Assembly (NCBI RefSeq): GCF_013248905.1
Contig: NZ_JABRVS010000001.1
Coordinates: 3,100,001 to 3,164,000 of the forward strand
From: Shewanella sp. VB17
GTDB lineage: Bacteria; Pseudomonadota; Gammaproteobacteria; Enterobacterales; Shewanellaceae
Reading direction: 5' to 3'
DNA length: 64,000 nucleotides
Below, in pieces: positions 1-9,600 of the stretch. The position numbers and the translations under genes were made by a program. Within the stretch, counting starts at the first letter, position 1, and every line of letters starts with the position of its first letter. Under the pieces are notes generated by a model. It did not search any database, had not been told where the DNA came from, and was given only the letters and a program-made list of their open reading frames with translations.

Positions 1-480
1 ATACTCAAGCCCAATGCCAGATGTGATGACAAAGTTACTTTGACTGATATCGGCTTTAGTTTCTGGCTGCTGAGTATTGTTAAATAAATAGCCGATCCCA
101 GCCCGTCCAAATACAGATAAATTTTCTGTTAATGGGTAGCGACCTTGAGCGCCGAGTTGGATATTGTGAAATGCGGTTTCTGTATAGTTATAACTATAAT
201 CATACGCACTATAGAGACCCCAATATCGATTAAAATCATAACCCGCATCGAGCTTTAACAAGTTAATTTGTTTAGATATGGAGCTCCATTCAAGGTCATC
301 CATGACGCCGATACCTAAAGCTGCCCCTATCCACCAACCTTTGCCCAATTCAACATCAGACTCTGCTATGTCATCATTTACGGTTGAATCAAGTGCCATC
401 GTCAGAGGCGAAAATAATATCCCCAAACTTAAACTAAGTGAGGTAATAAATAAGCTCATTGTTCTATTATCTTGATTCAT
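1..480 (-). CDS. Outer-membrane beta-barrel protein, C-terminus cut by window edge
   Basis: The reverse strand is open from an ATG at 480 to the window edge, giving 160 residues without a stop. A signal peptide of about 29 residues ends near LTMA-LD. The mature part shows alternating aromatic/glycine strands (GKGWWIGAALGIGVM, FGRAGIGYLF), typical of small OmpA-like or OmpW-like eight-stranded barrels. A GAGAG-type ribosome site lies just before the ATG. Its function is unknown; related barrels are porins, adhesins or structural proteins. It lies downstream of two fimbrial-type genes on the same strand, separated by a hairpin, so it may or may not be co-transcribed with them. The C-terminus is outside the window. 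Confidence 0.65.
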   Translation of the reverse strand, partial: MNQDNRTMSLFITSLSLSLGILFSPLTMALDSTVNDDIAESDVELGKGWWIGAALGIGVMDDLEWSSISKQINLLKLDAGYDFNRYWGLYSAYDYSYNYTETAFHNIQLGAQGRYPLTENLSVFGRAGIGYLFNNTQQPETKADISQSNFVITSGIGLEY

Positions 481-494
481 TAACTGGCTCTCAC

Positions 495-533
495 TAAAAG
501 TGATATATTAATAACTATAATATATCACTTTTA
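495..533 (-). terminator. 15-bp AT-rich hairpin between fimbrial and barrel genes
   Basis: A perfect inverted repeat (arms 495-509 and 519-533, core AAAAGTGATATATT) with a 9-nt loop fills the 63-bp gap. It starts 11 nt after the stop of the fimbrial gene. It could be a weak intrinsic terminator or an operator for the barrel gene; it is AT-rich with no strong trailing T-run. Confidence 0.45.
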
Positions 534-543
534 AAAAAATATC

Positions 544-1077
544 TTATAAATAGGTTAATTCAAAATTAGCAGAACCATTTGCCAAACCAGCAGTTACACT
601 CGATCCCACTTTTTTATAAGCAGCATAAAAATCAAGCTCTACATCTCCTAGTGTAGTTGGTAAAAGTACACCAGATGATTGTTGTCCTAACGGAAGTACT
701 TCATCCACCCCAACAGCTGCATCAAAAAATTCAATGGCTACGCCACCCGCTTCTGAGCCACCCAGAGTAGCGATATCAAGAACATTATCGCCGTCGGCAT
801 CACTGCCAGTAAATGTTGCTGCAACCTTTGCTATTCCATCACCACCAATACAGTTTTGTAACTTAATGGTAAATTGCTCTTTAGGTGAATAGAGAGAAGC
901 GTCGAAAACATCAGCACCAATGCTTCCCAACGCAACAGAAATATTTTCTGTTGCAAGTTCACAACTGGCTTCAACCAAAGTACCTGTAATATTTAATTGG
1001 CCATCTGCTGCTATTACTTGAGTCTGAAGTAATAGAGAGGTGATTAATGTAGAAAGTGCAACTATATTAGTTTTCAT
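544..1077 (-). CDS. Fimbrial-type (type 1 pilin family) secreted subunit
   Basis: The product is 177 residues from the ATG at 1077. The open frame extends further upstream, but only this start gives a proper signal peptide (MKTNIVALSTLITSLLLQ, cut near VIAA-DG). The mature chain has the pilin pattern: an early beta strand (LNITGTLVEASC), a Cys pair at about residues 39 and 76, repeated G/A-rich strands and a C-terminal NFELTYL, resembling the terminal beta-strand of chaperone-usher pilins. It is a paralogue of the next gene upstream: both share GSIGAD/GSVGVD, FYAAY/FFAAY and FELTYL. No chaperone or usher gene is present in the window, so secretion must depend on genes elsewhere or on another route. 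Confidence 0.7.
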   Translation of the reverse strand: MKTNIVALSTLITSLLLQTQVIAADGQLNITGTLVEASCELATENISVALGSIGADVFDASLYSPKEQFTIKLQNCIGGDGIAKVAATFTGSDADGDNVLDIATLGGSEAGGVAIEFFDAAVGVDEVLPLGQQSSGVLLPTTLGDVELDFYAAYKKVGSSVTAGLANGSANFELTYL

Positions 1078-1397
1078 AAAAAATATCCAGATCAAGTTAA
1101 AACAATTAAAACAAGGTAGAGAATTATATTTCATATATAAATAGGCTACTGAAATCTTATCCAATAAAAGATTTTAGTAAACAACTCATTAAACTTCAGT
1201 ATTAATTAAAAGCTACCATACAATAAAATTAAACATGTTAAATAAGAAATAAATTAAAAGCATAGGAAAGTCGATTGTTAAATAACGATAAAGTACTTAC
1301 GATAACATTAAATAACAATCGAATATTCATACCATTTAATCAGGACCATGCAAACTTTGACAATAAGTACAAATAAAGCAAGTCCTTATTACAATGC

Positions 1398-1982
1398 TTA
1401 TAGGTACGTTAGTTCGAACTGAGCAACACTGTTAGCATTACCCGCTTTAACAAGGTTACCAGCACCAGTAGCTTCATAAGCTGCGAAGAAATTCATAATG
1501 ATATCGTCAGCTACACCACCCATTGTTTGTTGATTGTAAGAAATTCCGTCATTGATGCCAATTTTAGTTGACCCATCATTATCAAATAAACGAACACCTA
1601 CACCTTGTGCAGTATCTGGACCACCAGCTGCAATAAGTCCACCAAGACCAGAGACAGTACTATCTTCCATACCTGAAAATGTTATGGCAACCTTATCAAT
1701 AGGTGTACCTTCGTCATTATTACCTGCAACACAATCAGTTAATGTAATATCAAAAGGTACTAATGTAGAGTTTGTACCTAGACCTGCAGCGAAGGTATCT
1801 ACACCAACAGAGCCGAGTGCTACTTCAACATTTTGATTTTCAGGTAACACGTCACAAGTACCAGAGTTAATTGAACCTGTGATTTGAACTTGACCATCTA
1901 CAGCAGCTTGAGCAGCAGATGACATCATTCCTAAACTAAGTGCAAGAAGAGAAAATTTAAGAACTGTATTTGTGTGAGTCAT
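1398..1982 (-). CDS. Fimbrial-type (type 1 pilin family) secreted subunit
   Basis: The product is 194 residues. A signal peptide (about 27 residues, ending SSAAQA-AV) is followed by a pilin-like beta domain with cysteines at about 43 and 84 and a C-terminal AQFELTYL. An AAAAGGT ribosome site precedes the ATG. It is clearly paralogous to the downstream gene at 544-1077, and the two are separated by a 320-bp AT-rich gap in which I see no other gene. It probably forms the major subunit of a surface fimbria. The absence of a linked chaperone and usher is unusual. A perfect 15-bp palindrome about 95 nt upstream may regulate it. Confidence 0.72.
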   Translation of the reverse strand: MTHTNTVLKFSLLALSLGMMSSAAQAAVDGQVQITGSINSGTCDVLPENQNVEVALGSVGVDTFAAGLGTNSTLVPFDITLTDCVAGNNDEGTPIDKVAITFSGMEDSTVSGLGGLIAAGGPDTAQGVGVRLFDNDGSTKIGINDGISYNQQTMGGVADDIIMNFFAAYEATGAGNLVKAGNANSVAQFELTYL

Positions 1983-2075
1983 TATGTATATACCTTTTGA
2001 TTGTTGATTAATTTACTTTCAATAAATGTTGTTTAACTAACATCACCAATTGATGTGGGGCCATAGTACGGAAAG

Positions 2076-2090
2076 TTGACACTGTGTCAA
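2076..2090. promoter_or_regulatory. Perfect palindrome upstream of fimbrial gene
   Basis: TTGACACTGTGTCAA is a perfect 7+1+7 dyad centred about 100 nt before the ATG of the 1398-1982 gene. A second, shorter dyad (ACATCA/TGATGT, 2040-2056) lies between it and the gene. The position suits an operator for a dimeric regulator; which one is unknown. Confidence 0.35.
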
Positions 2091-3038
2091 AATCAGTAGC
2101 CTTGGGGAAATCCCCACGCCTTCATGGTTACTTTTAATATGGCTAACGATACACCCATAAAAAACAACAATAAGAAATACACCTAAGACCTTGATAAGAT
2201 TACGCTTAATTTTTTTCAACACTTGAAAAAAAAATGAATATCGATTTTTTATTAAACAATAAATGATTAATAAAAACCCAAAAAATGTTTAAAAAAAATG
2301 ATAAAAACACCATATTCGTCATAATTAAGCTTAAAAATTAATACATAAAAATACAATTTAAGACTCTATATTTTAATTATTGACCAATTTTTGATATCAT
2401 TTATGCCAGAGAGTTGGATGATGAGCATGCTTTCATATTAATATTAACTTATATACTCTGCATTAATGTCCACTTAACTTAGTATCCTAATAACAAAAAG
2501 TTAACTAAATGTTTCAAATGTTATTACATATGGCCAGTTCAAGCGAGATTATTTACATTACGTAAACTTTATAAAGCAACTATAGTATTAGTCCTTCAAC
2601 TTGACCTTCATTGTTAATCATTTCATCGGCACTGAACGATTCACGTGATGTATTATGTTTTATTAAAAGCGCTCGGTAACCCCTTTCCTTATTATCTAGT
2701 GATAATTGCCAATATTGACAAATTTTTCAGCGAAAAACCACGCCAGCATGGAACGGCTCATGCCACTCATTAAATAGTCAACAACCTATATAATAGTGAA
2801 GAATATACAACTCCCTAAAAACTGCCCTTTAATCTAAGACTCACCACATAAAGTAAATATAAATCTTGAGAACTTGGACCCGAATAGCCGATTTAAATTG
2901 ATTTCAGTAATATTAAGCCTGCAATGAGTATGTACAAATGAAATGTCAGGTTTTAGAAGTTATGGCTAGATCTCAGCAATAAATGACATACGCTTACCTG
3001 TTAAACATTAACAACACCGCCAAATGTAGCGAAATAGA

Positions 3039-3078
3039 TATAGGTATAGGTATAGGTATAGGTATAGGTATAGGTATA
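3039..3078. repeat. Hexamer tandem repeat (TATAGG)6.7
   Basis: Six perfect TATAGG copies followed by TATA lie in a non-coding gap, about 270 nt before the gene at 3347. Perfect short repeats of this kind are prone to slipped-strand length change; any effect on the neighbouring gene is unproven. Confidence 0.9.
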
Positions 3079-3346
3079 AAGTAATGTAAGCATTAATGAC
3101 GGCACCATATACAGTTGCACTATTAATGTTAACACCTTAAGTCTTCTGGCGCTTCTTTAGGCTTAATATTGCTAGGTGACAGTGGGAAAATCCCACACAA
3201 GCTGATTGTTAATTCATGGTTACATCAAATACATTACACAAGCTAACATTTATGATGCTACTCCATAACTAAAATGATTTTTTTTATTTTGCTATTTATC
3301 ATTCAATCAATTGAAGGTTGATATGTAACTTTACAAAGAGGTTCCA

Positions 3347-5077
3347 ATGAAGCGATACGCAACAAAGTTTGATTTATCAATGATGTCCGTCACATTAATA
3401 ACGACGTTATCTTTTTCTAGCATCGCGATGGCGGCAGATTCAGATGGTGATAGTGTAGATGACCGCATAGAAAGAATGTATGGTTGGAACCCCTACGATG
3501 CAAATTCTCCTGGTAAAGCAGATTATGATGGCGATGGTCTTACCGATTTAACTGAGTTTAAAGCCTTTACCAATATATATGATGCTAATAAACCCGTTCT
3601 CGATGGTGCTTCAGATAATGATCATGATAATTTGCCCAAAGGCCTTGAAGTATTTTTAATGGGTACTAATCCAGACAAGGCAGATACTGATTGTGATGGT
3701 CAAAATGATGACGTAGATGTTAATCCTGTAGATGGAAGCTGCGCACCCAATCCTGGCGCTAATATGACAGATGATATCAGGATTGATGATAATCCTGTTG
3801 ACAATCAAGTATTTTCAATAGGCGTCCCGTTTCAGCTAATTTATACTGTTGAATACGCTAATTCTCCACCTATTTCAACCTCGGCAATAGACGATGATTC
3901 TACTTATATGACGTGGGAGGTTTCCGCATTAGGGAATAATAACTTGGCGCATGTCGATCTTGATAAAATAACAGGGCAACTCACCTTTAATGCAGGAGTT
4001 AATAAAGATGATGAGTTCACCGTTAAGGCATCGGTAAATGAGTATCCTGATGTTTTTGATGAAATCATCGTTGTCGCGGGTGGCGGCATACCTGATGGAG
4101 ATTCAGAAATTAAGATCCAAGGTAACTCTAGTGATCACCAGTCATTTCCTAAAGGGGAGTCTATTGCACTAAAATATACCGTGGATTATACCGACGGCGA
4201 ACCTATTACGACTAATGGGATTAATGATTCAGACTCTATGTCCTGGACTGTGTCCCCAAGTGATGATGTCAGTCTTGATGTGAATACTGGCATATTAGTA
4301 TTTGAGGATGGATTCAATGTCGGAGAGACAGTCACAGTAACTGCCAGTCTTAATGACGACCCTACTATTACAGATTCAATAGACGTCGTTGCTGAGGATG
4401 CAATACAACGCGTATTAACAATTCAAAGAATTAAACATGCCAAAGAACCTAGCACAGATGGGAGTTTTAAACTGACGGTTACCCCAGTATTTAATGTTGC
4501 GACTGTTATTAACTTCAACGTAACTGGCACCGCAACTAATGGAACGGATTACAAGACGATTCAAAATTCATTGACTTTTCCTGCTAATACAACAACAAAA
4601 TCCATCTCTGTTGATGTTACAAATGACACTAAGATAGAAAATACGGAAACGGTGAAGATAACATTGTCAGCCAGTAATGATTACGTGTTAAGCAGCTCTA
4701 AAACTGCAACGGTAAATATTGAAGATCAGATTTATACCGTCTCCATGACAGTTGAGGTGCAATGTAATGTTTCGGGAGGATTTTGGGGACAACAGATAAA
4801 TACAGAACTTTGGACAAGGGTGACAAACCATACAAGTAAAGATGGGTGGATATATGACCATGGTAGCTGGAAAAGTGTTCCAGCTTATGCAAATAGAAAA
4901 CAGATAAACTATCAACAGAAACATAATGATGGTGGCAGTGTTGTTGCACGATTTAATGATGATAAAAATAGCTACTTTGCTTTACCATCATCTGAGCAGC
5001 ATTGTCGCTGGCAATTAAACCATAATGCTAATGGCACTTGGAGTCATAGCTACAATGGATTCAGCAAGAAGCCATAA
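3347..5077 (+). CDS. Secreted TSP3 / Ig-like / Calx-beta protein
   Basis: The product is 576 residues. A signal peptide ends near SIAMA-AD (residue 29). Residues 30-135 carry several Asp-rich DxDxDG thrombospondin type 3 calcium motifs (DSDGDSVDD, DYDGDGLTD, DTDCDGQNDD). Two related Ig-like/BIG-type segments follow (about 140-245 and 250-350), each with a motif of the form W-x-V-S. A Calx-beta domain follows (about 355-460, with GTATNGTDY and EDQ landmarks). The last 110 residues contain two cysteines and many aromatic residues and match nothing I recognise. An AGAGG ribosome site precedes the ATG. It is probably a calcium-stabilised extracellular or surface protein, perhaps a substrate-binding or adhesive factor. 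The role of its C-terminal domain is unknown. Confidence 0.75.
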   Translation: MKRYATKFDLSMMSVTLITTLSFSSIAMAADSDGDSVDDRIERMYGWNPYDANSPGKADYDGDGLTDLTEFKAFTNIYDANKPVLDGASDNDHDNLPKGLEVFLMGTNPDKADTDCDGQNDDVDVNPVDGSCAPNPGANMTDDIRIDDNPVDNQVFSIGVPFQLIYTVEYANSPPISTSAIDDDSTYMTWEVSALGNNNLAHVDLDKITGQLTFNAGVNKDDEFTVKASVNEYPDVFDEIIVVAGGGIPDGDSEIKIQGNSSDHQSFPKGESIALKYTVDYTDGEPITTNGINDSDSMSWTVSPSDDVSLDVNTGILVFEDGFNVGETVTVTASLNDDPTITDSIDVVAEDAIQRVLTIQRIKHAKEPSTDGSFKLTVTPVFNVATVINFNVTGTATNGTDYKTIQNSLTFPANTTTKSISVDVTNDTKIENTETVKITLSASNDYVLSSSKTATVNIEDQIYTVSMTVEVQCNVSGGFWGQQINTELWTRVTNHTSKDGWIYDHGSWKSVPAYANRKQINYQQKHNDGGSVVARFNDDKNSYFALPSSEQHCRWQLNHNANGTWSHSYNGFSKKP

Positions 5078-5335
5078 TATCAGACAACATAAATAGGACG
5101 AGGACTATTTCTGCTCATTCAACTCATGCATACACTGTGATTGAATGACAGAGATAGTCTCATCTTAGAATGGCTCTCAGTTCATGCATAAAACAACCTT
5201 TGTACTGCCATTAATTAATCATCAATAGTTCACCATAAGACATTTCATTATCAAGTGTTGACAAAATTTGTTGACTCAGTATCGATCAGCGGTATTGGTA
5301 GATAATGTTTATGCCTAAAAACGAACACTCTTACC

Positions 5336-5780
5336 ATGCCAAATATCTTTAACAGTTCAAAAAGATATTCCTTAGAATCACAGTACAAAACACGTCGTGA
5401 TGGATTTTAATAACCGATGACAAGTTATTTTACTGCATACTGAAGAGTCGTCTGCACCGATGATTGCACAAGTGCTTAGATTACATGAAACGACTGTTAC
5501 GCATCAGTTTAACAAAAATGACACCCATTATACATGGATGCCGTACATGCTACCTAATCAACAAAGTTGAGCGATGGTCGGTATAAAAACGGGCAAGATA
5601 ATGTCGACAATAGACGATACTTTAAACGGGAGGATTAACGACAATTTTCAAATACTCAAATCTGCACCTTGAAGTCGTTTGGGTATAATAGACAAAATAT
5701 GCCAATGAGATGAAACTAAATCAGCCTGTATACACCATCCAAAATGGCTGCACTAGATGATGATCACCACTCAACCTTAC
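5336..5780 (+). pseudogene. IS630-family transposase relic
   Basis: The forward strand keeps pieces of an IS630-type N-terminal helix-turn-helix region in shifting frames. The first frame starts at 5336 (MPNIFNSSKRYSLESQ) and reaches YKTRRDG. A second frame, about 5423-5566, reads VILLHTEESSAPMIAQVLRL and then HETTVTHQF. Further on, a fragment near 5740 reads QNGCT/PKWLH in alternative frames, resembling the WLH motif of the family. Stops and frameshifts interrupt all of it, and the DDE catalytic half is missing. It is a dead fragment; element ends were not identified. Confidence 0.55.
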
Positions 5781-5838
5781 TAGGATCAGAGATTAACATC
5801 CAATAGCCCTGTTATTACACAATAGAACAACGTAAATA

Positions 5839-6741
5839 TCAATTTTCACTAGCCATAATCCTAAACTGATTTTTGATTTCATTGACTATTTCAGGTATTA
5901 TTTTTCCTTTAGTATTACGGTATAACAGTAGGTAACGGATTTGCCATACGTCATTTAGAAAATTGGTTTGTAGCTCTACAATGTTATTTTTCGTCTTTTT
6001 TACCAAATGTTTGGGTAAAAAAGCCCAACCTGAGTCTTCCAATAGCCTGAGTAATAACTCCTCCTTATCAATGATCTGTTGATAATTAGAAAATCTGTTG
6101 CTATCACTTAAACCTGCATCCACAAAATTCTTTAATACATATCTTTTTTCTAATTGAAGATCCTGAACAGAGACAGAGTCCAGCTGTTGTAAGGGAGAAT
6201 TAGCACCAGAATAAAAAGCGCCAGGTAAGTTACCAAGAGCACAATGTCCAATCCCTTTCGGTGGGATCACCAACCTTGTTGATTCATTTGGAAGCATAAT
6301 GAGTATATCAATCTCACCTTCCAATAACAGATTGAAAGCATTATCTCTGTCATAATGAACCCAATTAAATATAGTATCAACGAACTGTAAAGAAACAGAT
6401 TTATTGACATTATAAATGAGCATATCAGGCACTGTCGTATCTAAAGAAATGGTGAACTCTTTTCCTTCTTTAGATAGTATATTAATTGCAGTTTGCTCTA
6501 ACTCTGAAGCATTCCGTAACAATAAGATAGCTTGATGATATATTTGACTACCTTCGTTAGTTAGTTGAGGACTATTGCTTGTACGATCAAATAATATGAC
6601 TCCAAGACTGATTTCTAGGTTACTAACATGCTCACTCAACGTGGATCTATCTTTTCCAAGTACTCTAGCTGCTTTAGCAAATGAACCATGCTGGCATACT
6701 GCAGCAAAAGTGGTTAATTGAGCGAAAGTGAATTGTATCAT
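5839..6741 (-). CDS. LysR-family transcriptional regulator
   Basis: The product is 300 residues, the usual LysR length. The N-terminal winged helix-turn-helix (about residues 5-65) shows FAAVCQHGSFAKAARVLGKD and the recognition helix STLSEHVSNLE. The remainder is a periplasmic-binding-protein-like effector domain. An AGAGGT ribosome site lies before the ATG at 6741. The gene stands alone: the downstream neighbour is the IS630 relic and the upstream one is a long gap, so its target cannot be guessed from context. The arginine common in the recognition helix is replaced (KDRST rather than QPAVS). Confidence 0.85.
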   Translation of the reverse strand: MIQFTFAQLTTFAAVCQHGSFAKAARVLGKDRSTLSEHVSNLEISLGVILFDRTSNSPQLTNEGSQIYHQAILLLRNASELEQTAINILSKEGKEFTISLDTTVPDMLIYNVNKSVSLQFVDTIFNWVHYDRDNAFNLLLEGEIDILIMLPNESTRLVIPPKGIGHCALGNLPGAFYSGANSPLQQLDSVSVQDLQLEKRYVLKNFVDAGLSDSNRFSNYQQIIDKEELLLRLLEDSGWAFLPKHLVKKTKNNIVELQTNFLNDVWQIRYLLLYRNTKGKIIPEIVNEIKNQFRIMASEN

Positions 6742-7526
6742 TATGGCATACCTCTTTTTTTACTTTAATTACGCTTCCTTCCATGTAAAGCCATATATCA
6801 CCTTGGGTTATGAATGTCTTAGCACATTTTTGATAATTCTAGATACTCCCTAAATTTATACTATGTTAGCAGTGTCAAAAAAATAACTATGCCAATGAAT
6901 AAACTATACTAGCTACAAATTCAGTTAAATTAAACTCTCGTATCACAAAAAATTATAGTGAAAAATGATGAAAAATGATGAAAAAAATGATGAAATAGAT
7001 ATCACAATTTATAAATAATGCAGTAAAATAGTTGTATAACAGCAGGTTAAATAACAGAACTAAAAAAAATACACATCGACAATTGACCCATATTTATTTA
7101 CAAAATAAAAAAAAGTGACGTTATTTTGACGTTAATTTTTTTAGTTCATTAAACCATATTAATTAAAGAACCATTAGTTATCATAAATGTAGAAAAGTAT
7201 GATCACTTTAACCGAACAAAGCTGCAGCATTTCAAAGCCACTAATTGTTCCTAAAATAGTCACTAATATTGTATATATGGAGTAAAAAGTAGTTATTTAG
7301 CGACTTCAGATTCTAAGCTCAGCGTTAACGAACCTAAAACACACACTTGATAGAATAAATCTACCTAAGAATGAAGTTAAGTTTCTATCATAATTCAATA
7401 TTTTGATCTAGATTAGCATTTGAAGTGCTTAGGTAAAGGTACAGAGCAGAGGCTAAGTTTAGCTTTTTGACGGTAAATAACGGTGTATTTATATATTAAG
7501 GTAATAAATACATGTAGATGCTATTG
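6742..7526. other. AT-rich gap with short direct repeats
   Basis: No supported gene is present. At 6961-6995 a tract of AAAAATGATG units (two exact, then longer variants) forms a small direct repeat. The rest is AT-rich and lacks long open frames with ribosome sites. The upstream promoter of the LysR gene should lie at its left edge. Confidence 0.4.
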
Positions 7527-7567
7527 ATAAATAAGGGAACAGTAACACGCACTGCTCCCTTATTTAT
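7527..7567 (-). terminator. Hairpin downstream of bamC
   Basis: Arms 7527-7543 and 7551-7567 pair over 17 bp with a single mismatch (core AAATAAGGGA), around a 7-nt loop. It begins 24 nt past the bamC stop and is the likely end of the dapA-bamC transcript. Confidence 0.75.
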
Positions 7568-7590
7568 AGTATGCATTAAAATAACTAAAA

Positions 7591-8712
7591 TTAACGCACT
7601 TTACGATCTTCTTTCATTAGTTCTGCAAGCCCTTCATAAACAGCCTCTACAACCACATTATCTACCGCTTTATCTTCATCATCGTGTAGATAAATTTCGG
7701 TTTTGTCTTTAGTGGCATTTTCTTTTAGTTGTAAACGGTATGAACCTTCTTGGATAGGCAGTTCTTTTTCACTCCACAAAGAACTCCAAAAACCAGAGTC
7801 ATCGTTAACATTAATATAATAAAGACCTTTACTACTATCCATATCAACAATGTCAAAACCTAGCTCAGGTAACACAATTCGCAAGCGATCCCACGTTTGC
7901 TTAAATGCAGCATCGGCAAGCCAATATGATGCGATAAAATCGTCGCTCTTTATATCAAGTCCTGAGCCTTTAACCACAGATATATCAATGCCTAAACTTT
8001 CTTTAATGCGCTTAGCTTTTATCGACTGAGCCCGCTTAACACTCATATAAGCAATCGCATTATTAAGCATGTCGATAGTGTAACGACGTCTGTCTTCACC
8101 GGTTAACACGATATCTTGTTGTTCGCCATCAAAACTCTCTTTGTGATCAATCAAGTCGATGGAGATATTACCGCTGCGGCCATGGGGACGTACATCGACA
8201 TGAAATTGATAACGCTGACTCAATAAGTAAATGTCATCACTGCCCCATAGGTTCGATTCCATCACTTCTTTATTTTCTATCCAGTCAGTTTCAATCAGTC
8301 CTTTCTGGTAATCTTCACTTAAAATAGCAATGGATTTACTGGCCAAATAAGCGGTTAATACATCATAAAGTTCTTGCTTCAAATCGATGTCATTATCAAT
8401 AGATTCAACGACGATCTTAATGTTGTCACTGCTTTCTTCTACATGCGTCCCTTCAGCCATTGGCAGTACTTGTAATGGCGGGCGTATATCCAACATTCTG
8501 CCAACCAATGCTTGATTACTTTTAGAACCAAGCTGAGGAATGGCATATTCTTTACTGTAAACTGGCGTCTTTAACCCATCAGGAATGTTCAGTGTCGGTT
8601 CTATCGCTGCATGAATATATTCATCACCGCCATTGGCCTGCCTGCGATCCACAGGTGAACTACAAGCGGTCACAGCTGCGAGTAAAACTAAGGGAGTCAC
8701 TTGCTTTAACAT
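7591..8712 (-). CDS. bamC: Outer-membrane assembly lipoprotein BamC
   Basis: The product is 373 residues from the ATG at 8712 (a TTG lies one codon upstream). The signal peptide ends in the lipobox VTAC, with lipid-bearing Cys17. The extended N-terminal segment and two helix-grip domains (about 100-220 and 245-370) fit BamC/NlpB, an outer-membrane lipoprotein accessory to the BamA barrel-assembly machine. It follows dapA with no gap: the dapA stop TAA is followed by TTG-ATG, and the ribosome site GAGG lies inside the dapA end. The dapA-bamC pair is the arrangement known from E. coli and Shewanella. A strong hairpin follows. Confidence 0.9.
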   Translation of the reverse strand: MLKQVTPLVLLAAVTACSSPVDRRQANGGDEYIHAAIEPTLNIPDGLKTPVYSKEYAIPQLGSKSNQALVGRMLDIRPPLQVLPMAEGTHVEESSDNIKIVVESIDNDIDLKQELYDVLTAYLASKSIAILSEDYQKGLIETDWIENKEVMESNLWGSDDIYLLSQRYQFHVDVRPHGRSGNISIDLIDHKESFDGEQQDIVLTGEDRRRYTIDMLNNAIAYMSVKRAQSIKAKRIKESLGIDISVVKGSGLDIKSDDFIASYWLADAAFKQTWDRLRIVLPELGFDIVDMDSSKGLYYINVNDDSGFWSSLWSEKELPIQEGSYRLQLKENATKDKTEIYLHDDEDKAVDNVVVEAVYEGLAELMKEDRKVR

Positions 8713-8715
8713 CAA

Positions 8716-9600
8716 TTAATTAACCTCTATTCGAGCATGTCTCATTGCATCTAATAATTGACCATGAAACTCTGTAGAAAGTTCCGTTAAAGGTAATTGA
8801 ATATACCCTTGACTTATCAGCCCCATTCGATGAGCAGCCCATTTTACAGGAATAGGGTTTGCCTCACAAAATAAGGCAGAAAAAAGTCCCTTTATACTGT
8901 CTTCAGCAGCCATCGCAGCTTGAAAATCCCCTGAAATGGCGGCATCACACATTAACTTAAACTGCTTGGGAACAATGTTATTGGCCACTGAAATCACACC
9001 ATCACCACCAAGGGATAAGAATTCTCTGGCTGTGCCATCATCACCGCTATATAGCAAAAAGTCATTGCCGCATAATTCACGTAAACGCTTAACACGGCTT
9101 AAATCACCTGTAGCTTCTTTAACTCCGATGATATTGGGTACACTCACCAGCTCAGCGATCGTCTCTGGCAGCATATCAACAGCAGTACGCCCTGGCACAT
9201 TATATAATATTTGCGGGATATCAGTACTCGCCGCCACTGCTTTATAGTGTGCAATAAGACCTTTAGGGCTAGGTTTATTGTAATAGGGGGTGACACCTAA
9301 CATCGCGGCGACACCTAATTTGGATTGTGCTTTAGTTAACTCTATCGCTTCTGAGGTTGCATTGCCGCCGTTACCGCCTATCACGGGTAATCTGCCGGCA
9401 GCAAACTTAACAGTTTGCGAGACCACCTCTGTGTGCGTCGGGATGGACAATGTGGCTGATTCACCTGTTGTGCCTACCGCTACAATGGCATCAGTCCCCT
9501 CATTAACATGGTACTCTACTAGCTGTTCAAGACTGTTGTAATCTACTGTGCCATCACAATTCATTGGTGTGATTAAGGCTACGATGCTTCCGTTTATCAT
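8716..9600 (-). CDS. dapA: 4-hydroxy-tetrahydrodipicolinate synthase
   Basis: The product is 294 residues, full length for the family. It condenses pyruvate with aspartate semialdehyde at the entry to lysine and diaminopimelate synthesis in the cytoplasm. All key residues are visible: GTTGES at about 43-48, Tyr133 and Arg138 in YNVPGRT, and the Schiff-base Lys161 in GVKEATGD. It is the first gene of a two-gene unit with bamC. The upstream 500-bp gap must hold its promoter, shared divergently with gcvR. Confidence 0.97.
   Translation of the reverse strand: MINGSIVALITPMNCDGTVDYNSLEQLVEYHVNEGTDAIVAVGTTGESATLSIPTHTEVVSQTVKFAAGRLPVIGGNGGNATSEAIELTKAQSKLGVAAMLGVTPYYNKPSPKGLIAHYKAVAASTDIPQILYNVPGRTAVDMLPETIAELVSVPNIIGVKEATGDLSRVKRLRELCGNDFLLYSGDDGTAREFLSLGGDGVISVANNIVPKQFKLMCDAAISGDFQAAMAAEDSIKGLFSALFCEANPIPVKWAAHRMGLISQGYIQLPLTELSTEFHGQLLDAMRHARIEVN

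Larger units (their letters stand above)
1983..3346. other. Long AT-rich gap with palindromes and a hexamer repeat
   Basis: I find no convincing gene in these 1.36 kb. The stretch holds the probable promoter of the fimbrial gene (2000-2100), two similar short palindromes (GGGGAAATCCCC at 2104-2115 and GTGGGAAAATCCCAC near 3181-3195), each followed by a CATGGTTAC word, and the hexamer repeat listed separately. Short open stretches lack ribosome sites and recognisable domains. The paired palindromes may be the decayed ends of an inserted element. Confidence 0.4.

Noticed and set aside
3039..3078. CRISPR-like array
   Set aside because: The units are 6 bp with no spacers; a simple tandem repeat. 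No CRISPR array or cas gene was seen anywhere.
7518..7712. 64-codon plus-strand frame over the bamC terminator
   Set aside because: It overlaps the terminator hairpin and the antisense of bamC, with no ribosome site or domain.
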